Shown piece by piece: positions 24,168 through 36,500 of a stretch of 64,000 nucleotides of DNA. The notes under the pieces were generated by a model that saw only the letters and a program-made list of their open reading frames with translations, had not been told where the DNA came from and did not search any database. The stretch is from the NCBI RefSeq assembly GCF_000224145.3, contig NC_020179.2, forward strand, positions 302,571 to 366,570, written 5' to 3'. This DNA is from Ciona intestinalis (taxonomy: Eukaryota; Chordata; Ascidiacea; Phlebobranchia; Cionidae). Numbering within the stretch: the first letter of the stretch is position 1; each line of letters starts with the position of its first letter. Both the position numbers and the translations under genes were made by a program.

Positions 24168-24357
24168 TAGTACTGTAGAGTAAGATGGATTTACCGTTGG
24201 CACCTAAACCCCATACTTTCTGGTCGCGTTTTTATTGAACTATCAATGCTCTCTAAAAGTCGCGGGAATACAGTTATGTAATTCTATAAAATCCATATAC
24301 TACTAATTGGTCGAAAAAAGAGAATGAAAATGTCCCATCTTACCCCACTTCACTATA
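24168..24357. mobile_element. M-family MITE
   Basis: TACTGTAGAGTAAGATGG to CCCATCTTACCCCACTTCAC with the family interior. Confidence 0.75.
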
Positions 24358-24775
24358 ACTTTACTTTCTACAACAAAGGACTAACCGATCGTTTAACATT
24401 CGATGAAGCAAACTTAGTTTGTTTTAGTAAACTGAGATACTAGATGGGTGATTCATTATCAAATGGGTTCCCTTGAAAATTTATTTTAAAAGTGTCCCAC
24501 TTTACCCCGTCCTACTGTACAAAACTAAATACCATTTCACATTCTTTCGAATTTATTTTTTATTGAAAAATAACGTTTGGCGTTAAATAAATACATAGCT
24601 ATAATGAATGTGCACGTTATTAAAAATTAGGATTTAATACACAGTGTAAATAATTAATGCAAAGTACAAAAAGAACAAGTTATAACGAATGTCGTTGGAC
24701 CGCCACGCGAAGATAAATTAGTTGTGGTGAAGTGACGTCATCTTCTTCGCTTAAAAAACTTCTAAAAACTTCTAA

Positions 24776-24915
24776 AGGCGGCTGTACACAGTATCCGGCA
24801 TGCGAATTCGCTTGCGAAGTCATATGCAAACACATTACCGAGTTCCGCATGCGGCAGCGAAATCCGGACAAAACAGACAAAACGGACGAATTCCGGATAC
24901 TGTGTACAGCCACCT
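24776..24915. mobile_element. PIF/Harbinger-like MITE, 140 bases
   Basis: Terminal inverted repeats of about 23 bases, AGGCGGCTGTACACAGTATC at the left and its near-perfect complement at the right (one mismatch, GCGG against GTGG). They are flanked by the direct repeat TAA (24773-24775 and 24916-24918). A three-base TWA target duplication is typical of the PIF/Harbinger superfamily. The interior is non-coding, with repeated CATGCG-type words. Non-autonomous. Confidence 0.8.
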
Positions 24916-25025
24916 TAAGTGTTCTGTTACGTCATGGGAGGCTGTGACATCATAATTAGTGACGTCACCAATCACAGTTTCTTCCCCAGCATGTACCAAA
25001 TGTTTTTTTTCGTTTGTTGATTATC

Positions 25026-25213
25026 TTGTGGGGAAGATGGGACAACTTTAGCACATAATATTCAAATTCGCTATTCGTGTTTTAAACAATTAACGATGGT
25101 CTATGGGAGTCGTAAGGATACGGTTTAAGAATTCTTAAATCTTTTTGATTACTAACGTATAGGACGAGAAGATCAAATAAAAATGTGTCTCATCTTCCCC
25201 TACCATAATATAT
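25026..25213. mobile_element. M-family MITE, GGGGAAG subtype
   Basis: TGTGGGGAAGATGGGACAAC to GTCTCATCTTCCCCTACCAT. It ends about 215 bases before the chosen kinase start. Confidence 0.8.
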
Positions 25214-25428
25214 CATTAAATCTGTAATCAACTCAGTCAAGTATTTCCGCTCTGCTCTCTTGTATGCTAAGAAAATTCTGTTGCCCGGTAAAGTTTAAAA
25301 ATTTAGTTGAATGGATTCGAGTATTATTAGTAACGGTCTTGTGTTTATATCGATACAGTTTTGCTAACATACACTTTTTTCAATACTTGTGTTGTGAATA
25401 TAAGCAGTTCAAACAAATTGATTCCGAA

Positions 25429-28400
25429 ATGCTGAAGAAAGCCAGGGATTCGGACTCGAAGCCTGTAAAAGGCACCGGTTTTTTGAAACCTACGTTATCG
25501 TATCAACAAAAAGTTGTTCCTAGTAAAGCAGAAGCACATAGAAAAATATTGGGAAAACGAAGTAAAAGAAGAAAAGTTAAAACGTCTTTTAGTGAAACAG
25601 ATTGTGGTAATGGTGGAGATGGAGTCATTAATTCCGCCGTTCAAGTTTATTCTCGGCCAAATGCAAGTGAAAATATTGGTGATGTTTCTCCTCATTCTGA
25701 TGAACTAACCTCAAAAAACCAAGACTGCAATGATCTTGAAAATGAATCTTCAAAATTTGTTTGCCCAATTGCAGAGAAAATATGTGAGAATTCAGAAATC
25801 TATAAAACTAATGGAAATCCTGAAAAAACGGACACATTTTCTGCTGTAAATAACCCTGTAATAAAAGTGGATGTACAAAGAAAATTCAACCCCCTTCAAG
25901 ACAGAAGCAACAATTTTACAGTTTATTCCCAACTTGCATCAGAGTCAAGCAAAGATTACCAAATGGGGGTCATCAAAAAGCTCAACAACAAAAAAGAGAA
26001 ATATAAAAGAAAGGTTCAGAAGTTGGAATCTGAAATGAGAGTTCTTAAACGATGCCAAACGAGCCGTAAATCCATAGAAATACCATTACATGAAGTGAGT
26101 TTCTATACTTCAAATTTAGTAGGCGAAGGAAAATTGACGAATGTATACTGTGGCACTTATAATGGAAAAGCTGTGGCTGTTAAGAAGTTTGTGCAATCAT
26201 GCATGATAACAACATCAGATCGAAGTTATATAAGCGCTGAAGCTGGGTTGCTGGTTGGTCTTAATCATCGAAATATAGTTCGCCTATATGGAGTTTCTTC
26301 TTCTGCTGTTACCCCTCTTATCATTACCGAGATGGTTCATGGGAAAACTTTAAAAGATCTCATTGCAAATCAAGGTATATGGGGAAGAAAGACTGTTTTA
26401 TATGTTATTTTATTATACCAGTTTTGTATTAGTCTAACACAATGAGTAAAGTTTTTGCTTTATAAGTTGAATAAATGATTAAAATAACTTTTAACCTCAC
26501 TTGGTGGGGCAACGACAGTCGTTATAACGTGGGTTTTTAGGTTTCATACACCTTGTGCCCACTTACAAGTTATCATGTATGTAATTTTGTGAGTGAATAT
26601 TTTTTGGAATTTTTTTATTATAATGGCTGGCAATCTAGCCAACCTATAAATATAAACTTACCATCATGTTTTTACCACAATTCATGTTTATAATTCTTTA
26701 CAGGTTTGGATGAGGTTCATTACTATAAAACTGTGCGTGATATATCTCAAGGGTTGGCATTCCTACACAACCAGAAACCACCCATTCTGCATCTTAATAT
26801 AAAACCATCCAATGTCCTTATTGATTCATCAGGATGTTCCAAAGTATCGGATTATGGCTTTGCAAAACTGAGGTAATATTTTGCAAATTTAACAACAGTT
26901 GCTGCTACCAAGTGGTCCTTATGGGTTGTCTATTTTCTTAACCTTACTTTAAAACAATTCAATAAAATCCCCCCAAAAGAATCACCAACAAATTTACAGA
27001 TGTTGTTAAGGGTAAGCAAACACGCTAAAAACAAGGTTAATTCATTTACCCATTGTGTTATGGAACAAGTTATATTGGATGTTTTTCCCAGGGATTATTG
27101 CATGCTTGGTTCAAACTACATGGCTTATATAGCCCCTGAGTTACTGGAATATCCCTCACACCTGACAACTAAGATTGATGTTTATGCCTTTGCTGTGTTG
27201 TTATGGGAGATGGCAACTGCAGAAAGTCCCACAAAAGGAAAATCAACTTTTCAGGTAATTAGATATATTATATTTACCTTACGTTGCGTGCAAGTCGTGT
27301 AATAGCCACACTTTTTAACTGACGCTCTTTTCAAAACATTTTATCTATAGCGTGTTTTAACAACCGTCGTTTTGCTGTTGATCCCTTTATGTCTGTAATG
27401 TGAAATAATTATTATAAAAATTTGTTGCAGATATTTGAAATGGTGCGTCGTGGGGAAAGATTGCATCTACCATCCAGTCTTCCACATTCATTTCACAAAT
27501 TAATCGGGAAATGTTGGAAAGCGTCGTACGTTAATCGACCGTCATTTAAAGTTCGTAGGTTAAATTAATGAATGTAACTTGCTCGCATGGCGTGGCATCG
27601 ACAGTTGTTATAACATGTTATTTGGTTACCTTTTATATACACCTCGTGCCCACTTGCAAGTTACCACAAACGTAACTTTTATCTTGCATGACGGGGCAAC
27701 GACAGTCGTAATAACACGGATGTTTTATTTCATATGTTTCATGCCCACATATGAGTAACCATGTATGTAACTTTGTGAAATTATCAGTGACTGTTTATTT
27801 CATTCTTAATATTTTTTTGTAATGTATTGTAGACAGTTCCATAGCTGCGAAATGTGTTACACCTTGTACTTGAAGATCTTCCAGGATTTTTAAATTATTT
27901 TCAACTTATAGGAGATAATTATTGAAGTTGAAACAATGAAACTTCCTCAAGATTGGAACAATAAGTTACGAGAAGCTGAAGTTGAAAGAATAAACACATC
28001 GGACATGACATGCATACCAAGCTCAACCAGTTATACAAGTAGTAAGTTAGATTCAGTATTGTTCTGGTGATTGTGTGGGCATGTGTCCTTGTGAAAGGTA
28101 CTAACGGACATTGCCCTAACTCGGTGTTCGCGTGTGTGTTGTCCAAATAGTCAGCCAAAAATATATTATATGTTTACCCCCAAATTTTTGAATATGGTTT
28201 AAGTGTCACAAGATGTATGTAACACCCCTGTTATAACAATTGTGGTTTTCCCCACGGGAGGATAAACAAGTTACATTCATTCCTTAGGCAGACAAAAAAC
28301 TTCTGACGAGTCCCAAGTCTTTGTTCTTGAAAATGATTGCACCGCACACACAAGTCACTTTCCGTTTGACTTCAAAAGTTCAATTATTAAAGATAAACCA

Positions 28401-29114
28401 GAAACACCTCAACCCTATAGTGAAGCTTGTTACGTGCCTCAATATTCAAGGAATGACTTTTCAGTTTCAAAAGTTACGCTATGTGATTCTCTCAGACGTA
28501 ACACAGAGGTAAAAAATCCTGATTTTTTAAACCAAGTTGGCTCTAGGTTCGATGACAGATACAAAGAATTTGTGAATGAAACGAGTGCGGCTGCTTCATT
28601 GGCATCAAGGGTGGCGGAATTAAATATGTTGGGTTGTGAAAAATTGGATAATATTCAAGTTCATAGTTTACCATCTCAATCTGCACCTTCTGTTAATATG
28701 GGACCAGTGCTGCATAATTTAAATCGAGTCTATACAAACTCCAGTGTTTCCGGAAGTTCTGTTGTCACACAAAAATTGTGCTCGGAAATTAAAGACGCAG
28801 AAAAAGTTTTAAGTAATGCTAAGAAACTGTTGGCTAACAGTCCAATAACAAAGCAGAAATATGGAAGAAACTTCAAGCTACAACCAAGAACTGATAAAGT
28901 AAATAAAGCTCCATCCTATCTTCCTGAAACAGAGTTGAATACAGACGGTAATATCCAATTACCAATCGCAAAAGGATCATCAAGTTTACAGAGTGCATTA
29001 TCTCAGGAATTGAACAAAGAAAATCAAAATCAAGAGAAAACAAGGTTTTGTAAGACAGACGAAAAAGACGTCTCTGACGTCATCGGAATTCACTACAATG
29101 ATGAAATGTATTAA
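25429..29114 (+). CDS. TKL-like protein kinase, probable pseudokinase
   Basis: Six phase-consistent exons (25429-26374, 26704-26872, 27092-27254, 27431-27550, 27912-28041, 28288-29114), 784 residues. I start at ATG 25429 because the upstream open sequence looks untranslated; the frame is open from 25264, so a longer N-terminus is possible. Residues 1-220 are basic and low complexity, with a coiled-coil-like KLNNKKEKYKRKVQKLESEM. The kinase domain follows: glycine loop VGEGKLTNVYCG, VAIK Lys in AVAVKKF, SYISAEAGLLVGLNHRNIV (helix C Glu), catalytic loop HLNIKPSNVL, DFG replaced by DYG in SDYGFAKL, YIAPELL, KIDVYAFAVLLWEM and RPSFK. HRD has become HLN, so the catalytic base Asp is Asn. ATP-binding Lys and metal-binding Asp remain. 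The last 270 residues are Ser/Asn-rich without a known domain. The fold resembles RIPK/TKL kinases; no ortholog is named. Confidence 0.8.
26492..26670 (-). mobile_element. Composite SINE tail, reverse
   Basis: CTTGGTGGGGCAACGACAGT, CATACACCTTGTGCCCACTT and the linker GGCTGGCAATCTAGCCAACC. Kinase intron. Confidence 0.7.
27565..27785 (-). mobile_element. Composite SINE tail pieces, two in tandem
   Basis: ATTAATGAATGTAACTTGCT and a second module CTTGCATGACGGGGCAACGA follow each other. Kinase intron. Confidence 0.7.
28060..28287 (+). mobile_element. Composite SINE, forward, 5' truncated
   Basis: GTGGGCATGTGTCCTTGTGA through ATAAACAAGTTACATTCATT. Its end lies directly against the acceptor of the last kinase exon (28288). 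Confidence 0.7.
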
Positions 29115-29137
29115 CGATAACTATTAACTAGCTATTT

Positions 29138-29345
29138 AGTAGGGTGGAGGTAATTGGGACACCTAGCACATATTCTCCCATATCTTAACACCGATTTTTG
29201 CAAGTTAGTAACCGAATACTGTTATATATGAAAAAAGTGCGAATAATTTTGTAATATTTTTATTTTTTATAATCAAATGGGTCTGTTACAGAAAAAAGAA
29301 AAAGACCCATATTGCCCCGCGGTTTCACTTTACCCCGTAGTACTA
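29138..29345. mobile_element. M-family MITE, divergent
   Basis: TAGTAGGGTGGAGGTAATTG to CACTTTACCCCGTAGTACTA. The interior is less like the other copies. Confidence 0.65.
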
Positions 29346-29559
29346 AAACTTTGTACTTTTTTATATTCTTTTTTTGATTTAATATATTTGCACAACGTAT
29401 GTGTCTAGCAATGCTTCATTTTAATTTTATATTCGAGTAAATAGAAAACATATACTAGACTCGTTTTTGCAGTACCTTATATTGCTTGTTATTTTAAACT
29501 GTGAGTGTAATAACACGAGATTAAAGATGTTAAATATATTTTTATGTTAACACTGTGGG

Positions 29560-29751
29560 TATAGTAGGGTGGGGTAAGATGGGATAAGTTTTCGTTCTAT
29601 TTCTTGTCCCATTTGGTAGTAAACAAAGAACATTCAACAAATTATATAACCGTAGCCCCGTAACTCGAAAAGTTGTCAATTGTTTAAAACACAAATCAAA
29701 AAATAGGATTTAGGTGCTAACGGTGTCCCATCTTACCTCACATTATTATAT
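29560..29751. mobile_element. M-family MITE
   Basis: TAGTAGGGTGGGGTAAGATG to TCCCATCTTACCTCACATTA with the family interior. Confidence 0.85.
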
Positions 29752-30370
29752 CAGAAGTATTGGATTGTAGTAAACTTAGAATTTGCAAATCGAACTACTA
29801 TTGCATTTAATAAAACGTGTTAATACCTCTTACCAAAGAGTTAACTTATTTATCCTCGAGTGGCGGGGCAACGGCAATCGTTATAACACGGGTGTTATGT
29901 TTCATACACCTCGTGCCCGCTTAGGGAGTTACCACGTATGTAGTTTTGTGGCAGTCGTTATAACATTTCCCGAATAAAAACTGGACCTTTTAGCTCTAGC
30001 TTTTGAGAATACTTATTAGCGACAAGCTTAACACATTCAAGTGTTTTGCTTTATTATGATTTCGTTTTAACTGAATGAGGTTTAAAACAGCAAACTCCAC
30101 TACGTTGACATAAGCGTATATTTATCGTTAAACGCTTATTATCATTGTCGCTTATAATACGGACATACCTTAACACTTATAACGATATGTTATCATAACT
30201 CGACATAATGTCCATTGTTATAAAATATTCACAAAATGGGATTCACTCTGGACAATAAATGTGAATTAAATTACTTATCTGATAGTTACGTACAGTGTGT
30301 TGTGATACTTTTGATGTTCAGAAAAAAGTTAGGATTTTTTTAGATTGAAATAAATAAGGTCTTTCAGAAA

Positions 30371-30563
30371 TATAGAGTGGGGTAAGATGGTACATGTTTT
30401 CTTTTTCTTTTCTTGTCGCAGTTGGTAGTAAACAAAAAATATTTACAGAATTGTATAACCGTATCCCGGCGACTCTAATTTATTTTTCTCTTGTTTGAAA
30501 TGCCATCATAAAATGGGGGATATTATTTATGCTTACAGTATCCCATCTTACCCCACCGTAATA
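30371..30563. mobile_element. M-family MITE
   Basis: AGAGTGGGGTAAGATGGTAC to TCCCATCTTACCCCACCGTA. It ends about 35 bases upstream of the CNBD2-like start codon. Confidence 0.85.
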
Positions 30564-30596
30564 CACATTTTCGTTTAGATTTAAAAAGAGGTAAAA

Positions 30597-33500
30597 ATGG
30601 CGTCATTAGTGTCTTTAACGCCATCTACCGACGTGGAAAACCAGATGTTATTAATTCCAGATGTGACGAATACTTCAAACCGTAAACAACAGTCATCCAA
30701 GTCGTGTAAGTTTTATTAAACTTCCCGTTTTTTTACTTTTTTTTTATTTTTCAAATCACCCGCAAAGTTACATACGTGGTAACTTGTAAGCGGGCACGAG
30801 GTGTATGAAACAGAACACCCGTGTTATAACGAATGTCCTTGCCCCGCTAAGCGAGGATAAATAATATACATACGTGGTAACTCGTAAGCGGGCATGAGGT
30901 GTATGGACCAGAATACCTGTGTTGTAACGACTGTCATTACCCCGCCATGCGAGGATGTATAAATTCATTAACTTCGCTCATTATGTTTTCCAGCCACACC
31001 GCTTAATGCTCGACACCGGCAAGGAGGGTTGAAACGTCACAGGTTATCCCATTGTCGAATAACACCGATTCGCGACTTTGGGTTAAGCGTAAGTAAAACA
31101 ATTTGTATTGTCTTTTCCAAGTATCCTAACATAATATTTTTTATTATATTTTTTATTTATCTTTTTAAACGGTTGCAAAGCACGCAGTAAAAGAGCATTG
31201 TTTATTTAAAAAACACGATCAGAAAATATGGGATTCAGGTGCTAACGGTATACCATCTTACCCCTCAGTACTCTGTATAAATACGTTTTTAACCGTAAGT
31301 TTCAGCCACTGTTGTTTTGTCCCTATATCCTGTCTTCTGGTTTTAACCATTTTTTATTCTTAGCTTTCGTAATCGAAGCGACAAATAAAAATTATCATTC
31401 TTATTAATATTCCTGTGAAACTTTTTGGACGTAAAGTGTCATTGTAGACATGTATTGTAGGCGAGCATTAAGGTAATATTAGACAAGCATTGAAACCTTT
31501 ACAATTCTAACTTGATCAATATTTAGTCTCGATGAATAATAGATTTTTTTGTTTAGCGAGTTATTGTAATCCAATTTTAACTGGATACGGCACGTATGTA
31601 CGTATGAAGTTTTGGGCAGGCGTGCCAGTTCAGTTACAGATACGAAAATGTACCGAATTGACGCATAATGGAAAAATTGTTTAGACGCGGCATAGTAGGG
31701 TGGGGTAAGATGGGACATGTTTTCCATGTTCCACCTTGGCACTAAACAAAGAATATTTACAGCATTATATAAAACTGTAGCACCGCGAATCTAAAATAGC
31801 GTTTCAGTAATTGTTAAAAACACGATCAGGAAATGTTTGTTTTAGGTGCTAACGGTATCCCATCTTACCCCACAGTTCTATACCTTAAGAATTTAACTGC
31901 TATATATTTAATTCGCAAGTCTTCAGAATAAGAAATGCAGTTCGAAATATCATAGTTACAAAAATTTATGTTTATAAAATGACGTCATCTGAATCCGACA
32001 TTACGCGCCATTTACATGACGCAGGAGTGGCGTCACACACCGTGATGACGTCACAAACCAGGTTGACGTCATTGAGTTCAGAACACGATACAGAATGCAA
32101 TTTATCGCAAGCGGATAAAAGAATGAGAATAAAAAACACTTACCTTAGACGTCGGTCAGTTTCTGCTGGCGTAAGATCCAAGTTAAGAGTCTACCATGAC
32201 AGGAACACTTCGTTTCATGCCCGATCGTTTAAAAGAACAAAGAAAGCGAAAATCCAAACTTTACAGCAGGCAGAACCGACAGAAAAGGTGACGCAAAACG
32301 ACCATACAAGCATGATCTGTATTGTGCAGTGGCAAAGTGGTTAGCACGCCTGCCTCTTAGCTCAGAGATAAGGTCCGAGGTTCGATGCTGCTACCGTTGT
32401 GGGCGCATGTGTCCTTGGGCAAATCATAATCCATACGATCGAATGCCTCGAAATGTGTAGCCGACAAAATTAAGTTGTAGTCTACGTTATTAATTTCACC
32501 TAAAATGACATCATGATCTTTGCAAAATAAGCAATAAATGATAAAGCTATATATGACATCATCCAACCACACGAGCACTGTATAGAGCAGGAACATTTTT
32601 ACAAAATTTATCATATAGTTACATGGAAAGCCTATTTATACTATGGTATAATAATCAATGGCTTGACAAAAAATGTGTTTAAAGTGAATAATAAGGCTAA
32701 ATATTTTTCCAGCCGATTGAGAAATTTCGTCGAATTCTCAGAAGCATTCGTATTATCGTTGAAGTTTGCCTCGCCCTAAAACGGTTGGTACTTTGGCACT
32801 ATTTTCTATTTGTAATCTACAGGTTATATGTTCAAGGCTCGTCGCTGCTACTATGTAGACGTATACGTGCCCTTTAAATAATACACGAGTCGTGGTAACT
32901 CGTAAGCGGGCAAGAGGTGCATGAAACAGAACACCTGTGTTATAACAATTGTCGTTCCCTACCACACGAGGATACATTAGTTACATTCATTCATACATAT
33001 AGTGGGGTGGGGGGGAGATGGGACACCTTTAGCACATAATATATAAATGACCTGATCGTGTTTTAGACAATTAACAACAGTCTATGGGAGTCGTGTGGAT
33101 ACGGTTTTATAATTCAGTGAATGTTCTTTGTTTACTACCAAATAGAACGAGAAAATAGATTGAAAAGGTGTCCTATCTTCCCCCACCCTACTATATAGTA
33201 TTGGCTGGGGTAGGATGAGACATAGTTTCATTCTCTTTATCGTCTCATTCGGTAGTAAACAAAGAATGTTTCTAAATATATAGTAGGGTGGGGGAAGATG
33301 GGACATTTTTAGCACATAATATCCAGATATCCTGGTCGTATTTTAAACAACTAACAACGGTCTATAGGAGTCGTGAAGATATAGATTTATAAATGTTTGA
33401 TTGTTCATTGTTGACTACTAAATGGGACGAGAAAACAGAGTTAAAAGGTGTCCCATCTTCCCCCACCCTACTGTATACCGTATTCTCACGACTAAAAATA

Positions 33501-36500
33501 ACGATTTATTTAATAAGGCTTAAACGAACTCAAAACGCAACTACATAGTCCGACAGCAACCTACGTCAAAACAAACAATTAAAATAATTAAAGCCAAACT
33601 AAACGCATACACTAACTTAACTACAGCACTACTGGTAAAGCAACATAAAGAAACTGAGCAACTTGCAGAACAAAATGCGAGAAACGCAGGAATGTAGATT
33701 ACAAGACGGGGCGCGGTGCGTTAATTAAAAGCGCCGGAATGCATTGTATTACAAGAGGCGGAATACACTACGGAGAGCCTGTTGTTAGTTTTTCAAAACA
33801 CGATTATATGAAACACGGGATACAGCCTTTAACATCGAATTATCATATTTGCTGATCGTGTTTTTAACAATTAACAACGCTCGTTTAAAGTTATTGCGAT
33901 ACGGTTATATTATTTTTGTAAATATGTTTTATTTAGTACCAAATGGGACAATAAAACAGAATGAATACATGTCCCATTTTAACCTAACGTATCATAAGAA
34001 GGGTGGGGGAAGACGGGACACCTTCCATTCTACTTTTTCGCCCCATTTAACAGTAAACAAAGACATTTCAAAGAATTAGGCTTTAAAACAATTAGGGATT
34101 ATAAAACCATATCCTCACGACTTCCATATACCGTTGTTAATTGTTTAAAACACGATCAGGAAATATGGGATATTATGTGCTAAAGGTGTCCTATCTTCCC
34201 ACCCTACTATATAGTTACTTGATACTGATATAATTATATACAGATGCGTCGAAGACAAAGAGAAAGACGAGAAACTCTCGTTGGTTGAAATGCAAATGAA
34301 TTTACAAAACGATTTCAATGAAAAATTAAGTTTCAATCCCCGTTATTATTGCGCGTCATATATTGTAAGTGCTTGGAATGAATTAACGATTGAATTTCTA
34401 TATTTTGTCGCTTCGGTCACGATAACGAAGATCGGACAAGTTTACAAAAGCAAAGAAGGGAAGTAAGGGTAGAACAACAGTCGTTATAACATGCTTATTG
34501 ATAAAAACAGGCGTATGTGTTCTTGGACAGGACACTTAACGGACATTGCCCCAACCCAGCGATGTTGCATAGTTAAGCCCCTGTTGCATAAAATACTTAA
34601 ATGGGCATCCCGGGTGTTGGGGTAATGGGCCAAATGTGGCCTAAATCTAAAGTCCTTGACAAGGACCCTACCCTGGATTAAAAAAAAATAAAACAAAAAA
34701 AAGGTAAATAAAAAAAAAATAAATAAAAAAAAAATAAAAAAATAAAATAAATGCTTATTGAAAAAACAGTACAGAACTTAATCGATAAAAGGCGTGACCG
34801 CTACATCCTACATTCCTACAGCAGTATAACGTGATAAACCATTTAATTAAATGACATTAAAGTTTTAAACAAACGAAAGGTGTGATCTGTTAAGATACTG
34901 CGCTTTATGCATTGTAATTACTTTTTTCCTAAGCAATTTTTTTAATAAAATAATAACGTTTTTGTCCCAGGCTAACAAAGGAAGCAGCAAACTAAAGAAA
35001 CTGCTTGCAATATCACCAGATGCTAGAAGTAAACGCCATGTTAAAATGGTGAATGAATGAATGTAACTTGTTTTATTTGCGCATGGCGGGGCAAGAATAT
35101 AACACGGGTGTTCTGTTTCATACACCTCGTGCCCGCTTACGAGTTACCACATATGTAACTTATTTATCCTTGCATGGCGGGCAGCGGCAATCGTTATAAC
35201 ATAGGTGTTCTGTTTCATACACTTCGTGTCCGCTTATCACTGGATTGAAGCAATTGTCGTTAAGTGTCTTGCCCAAGGACACATCATACGCCCACAATAA
35301 CTTTTAATTTAATCACTTTAATTCACCTTAAATTCCACATTTTACAATCCCCATGAATTTTCTCAACAGATCCACAACCTGGTACAAAATAAAAATGCAT
35401 TTTCCAAACACCCCGTTCATATTCAGTTGAAGATGTGCCAAGTCATGATCTACCAAGCTTACGAAGCTCGTCGTGTTATAATAAAACAAGGTAACGTCAT
35501 ATATAGAACTGTGGGGTAAGATGGAATATCGTGAGCACCTATTTCCCATGTTTTTGGTCGTGTTTTGAGCAATTAACAACACTCTTTTAGAGGCGTTGGG
35601 ATACGGTTATATAATTCTGTAAACATTCTTCGTTTACTACCAAATGGGATAAGAAAATATTCTTACCTCCACCCACTATACAAGACCATTTTACGCCATG
35701 TTATTTCCCTCTACTATATAAGCTGTAACAACACCAAACATATATCGCTTCCAGGTCACCCTCCGTCCGCCTTTTACATCATATTGTCTGGAACATGTTT
35801 GGTGAACGAGTGTGTTGCTGTTGAATCTGGCTGTGAAAGTGTTCAGACTATCAATGAAATACAAAGTGGGGACGTTTTCGGGGAGGTATGAGCAGATGCT
35901 ATGAATGTAACTTATTTATTCTCATGTGGCGGGGCAACGACAGTCATTACAACACTAGTGTTCTGTTTTAAACACCTCGTGTCAAAGTTACCATAAATGT
36001 AACTTTGTGGGTGATTGTTTTTTGGGATTTTTTTTTATATTATTTTAATCCATGGCTGATAGTTTAACTGACAAGAAACGACTGTTGCTGTTTTACCGTT
36101 ACTACCCGTCTTTTCGCTTTTGAAAACTCTCTTGTTCTTCGTTATCGTGACTGAAGACGAAATAAATTTCAAATTACATTCATTCATCTACATAGGTGGC
36201 GTTGTTAAACCACACGACCCGAACAGCTTCAGTCGTTTGCAAAGACGACGTTGAACTATTGGTTGTATCCAAGGAGGACTTTGATGCAATCATTAGAGGT
36301 CCAATATACAAGCAAAGAGAAGAAGTTATAAAATATTGCCATTCACTCCATATATTAAGGTATATTATATAAGCACTATAGGGAAGGATAGAATACTGTT
36401 AGCATTTAAATCCAATGTTTCCTAATCATGTTTTGGACAATTGACAAAAATATTTTGGATTCGTGAGACTATACGGGTATAAAATATAAAAACTGTAAAT

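Larger units (their letters stand above)
23807..25428. other. Divergent intergenic region, receptor and kinase genes
   Basis: Contains M-family MITE copies (24168-24357, a partial one near 24420-24520, and 25026-25213) and one PIF/Harbinger-like element (24776-24915). The promoters of both neighbours should be here. No gene is seen. Confidence 0.6.
29115..30596. other. Intergenic region rich in MITE and SINE copies
   Basis: Three M-family MITEs (29138-29345, 29560-29751, 30371-30563) and a reverse SINE tail piece (about 29840-29955) occupy much of this interval between two plus-strand genes. The rest is AT-rich. No gene is seen. Confidence 0.6.

Noticed and set aside
32320-32420. Possible tRNA gene from head-like sequence with a B-box-like GGTTCGA
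   Set aside because: No cloverleaf with a paired acceptor stem can be drawn; the segment matches the SINE head seen many times in the window.
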